Below, piece after piece: positions 57,001 through 63,000 of a stretch of DNA of 64,000 nt. Each line of letters begins with the position of its first letter. Within the stretch, counting starts at the first letter, position 1. Made by a program: the position numbers and the translations under genes. The notes beneath the pieces are model-generated. The model ran no database searches. It worked only from the letters and a program-made list of their open reading frames with translations, and was not told the DNA's origin. Source of the stretch: Pardosa pseudoannulata (Eukaryota > Arthropoda > Arachnida > Araneae > Lycosidae); contig CM063510.1 in assembly GCA_032207245.1 (NCBI GenBank), positions 49,910,095-49,974,094 of the forward strand. The letters run 5' to 3'.

Positions 57001-60000
57001 TTCAATACAGTTAAAACTGATAAAAATCACAGTTTTTCGGATAATTATTATACACTCACTTCCAAAAATTAAGCACGAAGATGTAAAAATGCAAAAAAAT
57101 CAACAAATACTGCTTTGATTGGCACAAAATTCGGCAGGAAAGTAGCATAAATATTTATGCATAAAACAAAATCAATAATAATTCACAGAAATGAAAACAG
57201 TATTAATTTTTTGTAAGTTATCAGATAATGACAAACTGGAGACTTAAACAGAATTGTGTATAAAGTGAAAACAAACAGCATAAAATGAAAAAAAAGACAT
57301 TAATAGGATATGTGATCCCTCCTCATCTGTATACAAAGTTTACACCTTGTGATCATGCTTTCAATTAGGTGATCAACCACCGCAGAATTAAGCAAGCCCC
57401 ATTCTTCTAGTAGAGCAATTTCCAGCTCAATAAGAATGACTGGAGGTGGGAAACGGGAAAATACGGCACGGCCTAGAGCATCCCAAAGATTTTCAATGGG
57501 ATTAAGGTCGGGTGAATATGCTGGCCAAGCCATACGTGCAATCCCTTCACTCTCCAGATAGTCATCGACGATGTCAGATCTATGGAAACGTGCGTTATCG
57601 TCCATTGAAACAATATTAGGGCCAACTGTTGCAGTGTAAAATATCACAATGAGATCTAGGACTTCATCTCGATACCGGACAGCCGTCACTGAACCCCGTT
57701 TAAAGATGTACAAGTCGGTGCGGTATCGTAATGAAATCTCTGCCCACACTACAATGCTTCCGCCTCGAGATGCGTAATGTTCGGTGATGCTTTGGGGCTG
57801 ATTGCGTGTTCCTTGTTCACGCCATCCATCATTAATTGGTGGAAGCCCACAAATACATAAATTTTCCCCGACAAACAGTGGCGCCAAACTCATTTTCTGT
57901 CGTTAACTAAATCAGTAATATATTTTTTCTATCATATAGTTTTATAATTCTTAATACACATCTGGCTACAACTAATTAGAGTTAATAGTAGATTAACATC
58001 TAATGTGAAATACATAATTAATCTCTCCTTGATCAGAATTATTTTTCTAATTTAAAATCTAAAATAAGCATTTTCTTTTATTGATGAAAATGTGCATATA
58101 AGTGTCTTATCTTGAATTCAAAAATGCATAATAGTTTTTCCGAGTACTAAGCACTTTGCTTGACTTTCTAGTTGTAAAATAGGAGATATTTTGCTGACTA
58201 ATCTCCAGTTCTCCCTATAATTCACACCAGTTTTAAATTTAAAAATTAATCTATGTACTCTATATTTACAAATCTATTGCCTTGGGGTATTTAAGATAAA
58301 TATCCCTATAAAAATAATTATTAGAAATACGTAAAAAGTATTATAAGAAAAAATTTCACAATTTTATTGTTAAAACAAATGTGCAACGCCTCTTCAACCC
58401 GAGGGCGTAAAGTAACTTTGATATAATTAATATAAATTATTTAATTTCTAACTTTACAAAAAATCTTGGTCTTGAATATAAAATATATCTCGAATATTTA
58501 ATTTCTGTATAATTTCTCACAGATTTCATATTGCGTAAACATCTTGGTTTTGAATTAAAAAAAATGCGTCAAATATTTAATTTTTGTATAAATTCTCAAA
58601 CATTTTCATAAATTTCCTTCTGCTTGAAAAAAATTTCAAAACTTGGTATAATACAAGATTCAATATACTGCCCACAACAGTACCTTGTACCTATTTTAAT
58701 CTTTTAATAAATAGTAAAAATATATCAAGGGATACACGAAGTAATGTCTAATTCATTATCAATGATGTAGTTTTTTGTCCGTCGTATGACAGGCAACACC
58801 GATCGTACGAGCTGGAAATTTCTGAACTTATGACGAGCGATGTTGACTAAGAAGGAATTAATACTCTATAAAACGAATGTGAGACAATGTCCCAAACATA
58901 TTTTTTAATCACTACATGAAATCTTACAGAGGATTCAGTTTATAATGAAATGTATTCCCTGATCACTACTCTCTCTGTCAGGTAGGAAGTATGACAAAGC
59001 TGGCAACTTCACTCAATGGTGGACAGACGAGATTGTAGAGAAATTCAAGGAACAAGTATCATGTTATATAGAGCAATATTCACAGCTGCCCATTGACATG
59101 GTCGGACAAAACGTAAGTTACAATGCTTTGATTCCAATTTAATATTAATAGGGTCCAGTCTCACCACAGTCTATTGCACTAAATCAGAGATTATTTACTA
59201 CCGTAATTTTGCACGTATAGTCCGCACTATCGTATAGTTTACGGGCGCGATTTTTTATTTAAAAAAATTTCATAAATCATCAGATAGTCCATTCCACTAG
59301 ATAATCCGCGGACTATACGTGCAAAAATATGTATGACAATATTAAATCATTTTAAGAATAAAACCCTAAGTACGGTAGAGTGCCGAAAAGTCTGGATTAG
59401 ACTCAGTTAATTCCATCTTTAAAATTTGAAATCATTTCTTTTGCCATCATTTCTTCTACGAATTTTAAGGGAAGAAACAGAACGGCCTACATTTCTCTGT
59501 TCGAGAACTCAACTATGTAAATCTTATTTTAATGCAGGCTATTGTATTTTTCCACGACGATTGGATCACTTTCTTCTCATACTTTTAATGTTTTTGCTTG
59601 TGTCAATTTCTTACTGCTTTCTCGTCGACCTCAATGTCGACCTTTTAAATTACTTTCAGCTTGAAATCTGCAGCAAAACTGCTACGATGTTTTAAAGACA
59701 TAATGATTGACCAATATAACCGCAAATCAAAACTTTGAAAACAAAGCACTGTGTTACGAGTGATCCTCGTGGGGAAATAACCTTCAACCTTCAACCGTCG
59801 ATCTTGAACCCATTCATTCGGTGTTGTCGATCGGAGCTGTAAATAGTGACTATCGATATGTTTCCGTACTCCAGGACACAATTTAAGATTGCTCTACTTG
59901 CTGATTCGTTCTGCTCTATGGGCTGTATTTTTTTGCTTGGTTTATTACCGATACGATACGACGTTTTCTTGACGTCTCTTGAGTAATGCTTTTGTTTACA

Positions 60001-63000
60001 TTTGATCATCTGCCGTTCGCGTGACGTATTCTTTTTCCCCCTTCTTCCGATTTTGAGGATTTGAACAATGAACAACCAGCACACAGTCCGCACCGGCAGA
60101 TAGTCCGGGGCTGAACAAATTTGCTTTTTAAACAAAGATAGTCCGCGGACTACACGTGTGAAATAACGGTACATAAATATGCGGTAGATAGTTTCTGATT
60201 AACTTTAACAGACTTGGGTTTAGCCGTTCTGGATAAACCGCAACCCAAGTAACCCGATCCTTATTAATTGCGAGTCTACTGTAATTAGAATCCTGTGTTT
60301 CGCACCCAAATTAAATGAAATTGTTTTGTTCATTTTTTAGCCCTATAAAATAAAGTAGTTTTGTTCCCATGATTTTAACCTCCATGATACTTCTTTGGTA
60401 GTCTCGGATAATTTGCAACCCAAATAATCCGATCCTTGTTATTTGAGAATATACTGTAATTAGAATTCTATGTACCATACCTATATAATATTGAAATAGG
60501 GTTTTTCATTTAGTACTCTTAAAAAATGTAGTAGTTTTGTTCTCATGATTTTAAACTCCATGGTACTTCTTTGGTCGTTTTGGATTATTCGCAACCCAAA
60601 TAATCCGATTCACGTTGAGAGTCTACTGTAATAAGGCGATTTCACGCAGCAGTGCACAGCTCAACTTATGGCGATTTTGGCTTTAATTTCAAACGGAAAG
60701 CAACTTATTGGTTGCCTATTGGCTATCGTAAACATGAAAATGTATGGGAAGGGTATTGAAGCCGTTCATGACGTTGCATGAAATCGCTCTATTAGAATTC
60801 TAAGTTCTGTTTCCATATAAAATGAAATAGTTTTGTTTACTTTAAATTGTATAATGTATAGCTATCTCATGTTTATGATGATTACAAAAATTGCAGTGTT
60901 ACAAATGTAATTTTGAAATCACGTATGAAAACAGCTAATCCACTATGCTTTTTGAATTGTTAATATTGTTATTTTTATAACTTTTCTGAAAATGTGTCTA
61001 TCCTTTTCTTCCCATTTACGCTATAAATTTTTTTTCTTATTTTTTTAGGTGAACGGAAATCAAACATTAGATGACAATATCTGTGATAATTCAGGACTCG
61101 GACAAGCATACAGGGTAAAGTCGTAATTTACGTTTGAATTTGCTCTACTTTATTAGACTAAAATTTAAAAACCTAAGCATTTCATCCATTTTATGTCCCA
61201 TGTGCTATTAGAATCTTTCATACCTTCTAAATTCCTTGGTGTACGCTGAAATTGCATCTATTTTGATAGACAATAAGTCTGGAAATACTCCAATTACACA
61301 AACATTTTGCTAAAAAATCCCGATTTTCTTCAAATTTTATAAAGGTATGAAAATATTTGTCTTCATTGATTATGATGAAATATGTAAAATAATTAATCAT
61401 TAGAATTTTGGAAAAATTATACATAATATTAGTACAAACGATAACATAATTTACAATATAAGAATTAACCTGCAACTTAAATTACAGTTATCTGAGAACT
61501 TCATTCTATGCAGCGAATCAATAATACAGAAATAATTTTGATATATGAAGTTCAAAACTCATAAAAATAAAAAAAAACGTAAAAGCAGACGTGTTTAATT
61601 CGTCATCATCATTCTACTTCCTGCCAAATAGCATATGAGACCTTCCGTCTGCTTTGCCATTCCCTACGGTCTTGGGCGAGGAATCTTGCTTCCTCCCACC
61701 TTGCCCACCTACCTGCCCTCTCTACTTTCTGTCATTTTTCTCCACATCATTGGTGGTTTTCCACATGATCTCTTTCACCCAAGTAAGTACAACGGACGGT
61801 ATTCCATCATAAGACATTGGCCAATCCACTTCCATCTTTTACTGCGTATGGTATTTTGCATAGGCATTTGATTTGTTTGGTTATGTAATTGGTTATTAAT
61901 TATAGTATAAGATCAATAAATTAATATTTTTTGAGATATTTATTCTGCTAAGCATCCAGTTTGTTATTTTGTGTTTAAGTTAATTTTCAGGTTTCACTTC
62001 CATAAAACAACATGCTTTTTACTAATGCATTCAAAATATTAAGTTTTATTCTAGCTGTTTATTTCCATACGTTTGTTCATTTACAAAGACAGTTTTGTGC
62101 TTTGGCGATTTTTGCTTTAATTTTATCACCGATGCCACCCTTTTCTGCTGACAATGACATCAAGGTAAGTAAAAGAGCACAGACGGTGAAACTGTTTAAT
62201 TATCTGAATGGCGTATAATTGAGCATTTAAAAAATAATGATAGGTCAAACAGACACACTTTCAGATTGCACCAGTATTGTTTAAGAGGTATGAGGCTCTT
62301 AATGCTAGTTTTAAATAATTCATATTAATTATTTTTCTCTCGTTGTCATTTTTGTGCTTACTGATAGAAACCTCTAGATTGACGGCTCGGCCCATAGGGT
62401 CCAGTTGCATCACCACCTTTGATTCATATTAACCCATTATTGCTTAGCGTTCTTTTTTAGAAACTGCTAAATAGCAGTTAGTGGAACATTTATATTCTTG
62501 TGGAACGAGTTATCTTTTTCAGCTATGATTGAGCATTATTTTTTTACTATATCATTGTACAAGCTTACTATAAATGGCCATCATATAAACAATTCTCAAT
62601 TATATGCTATAATTTATAATTTGTCTTTTGGACCAATATTTTACGATTTTTCGAACATCGTACATAAATTACTTTCTAAATAATATATCGGTTAAAATTG
62701 TGATAAATAGCTTTATCTATTATAAGGCTTCTTTACTGTACTTCTTTCACAGGTGATACCAAATAAACCTGTTATCATAAGAGATTTATTTGGTATCACA
62801 TAAGCTGTTGTATATATGTTGTATTTGTTGTATATATGTATATATATGTCAATCATTTACGTTAAAAGCGAGTAGATACTGTTAACATGTTAAGCCGCGA
62901 ATCTAAGAAAGTCAAATGGTTCACAAATCACTGAATTCGATCATTTATATATTTAGTTTCTTAGCAATTTTAAATTTTCTTTTCAGGCATATAGACACTA

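Larger units (their letters stand above)
55702..58981. other. Intron 11 of the M13 gene
   Basis: It contains a solo end resembling MITE family C (TTAA at 55763 followed by CGCATTGTGTATAGTACGGG) and the Tc1-like transposase relic with a possible end (57050-57893). A diverged tandem pair of about 96 bp lies near 58459-58620. 55800-57040 and 57950-58440 are unrecognised. Confidence 0.7.
59113..61048. other. Intron 12 of the M13 gene
   Basis: It contains a complete pogo/Tigger-like element (59199-60171), a three-copy tandem array (60213-60636) and a small TIR element (60637-60788). The remainder is AT-rich. Confidence 0.78.
61115..62986. other. Intron 13 of the M13 gene
   Basis: It contains a LINE reverse-transcriptase relic (61609-62215) and a perfect hairpin (62753-62799). 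Otherwise AT-rich without recognised features. Confidence 0.75.
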
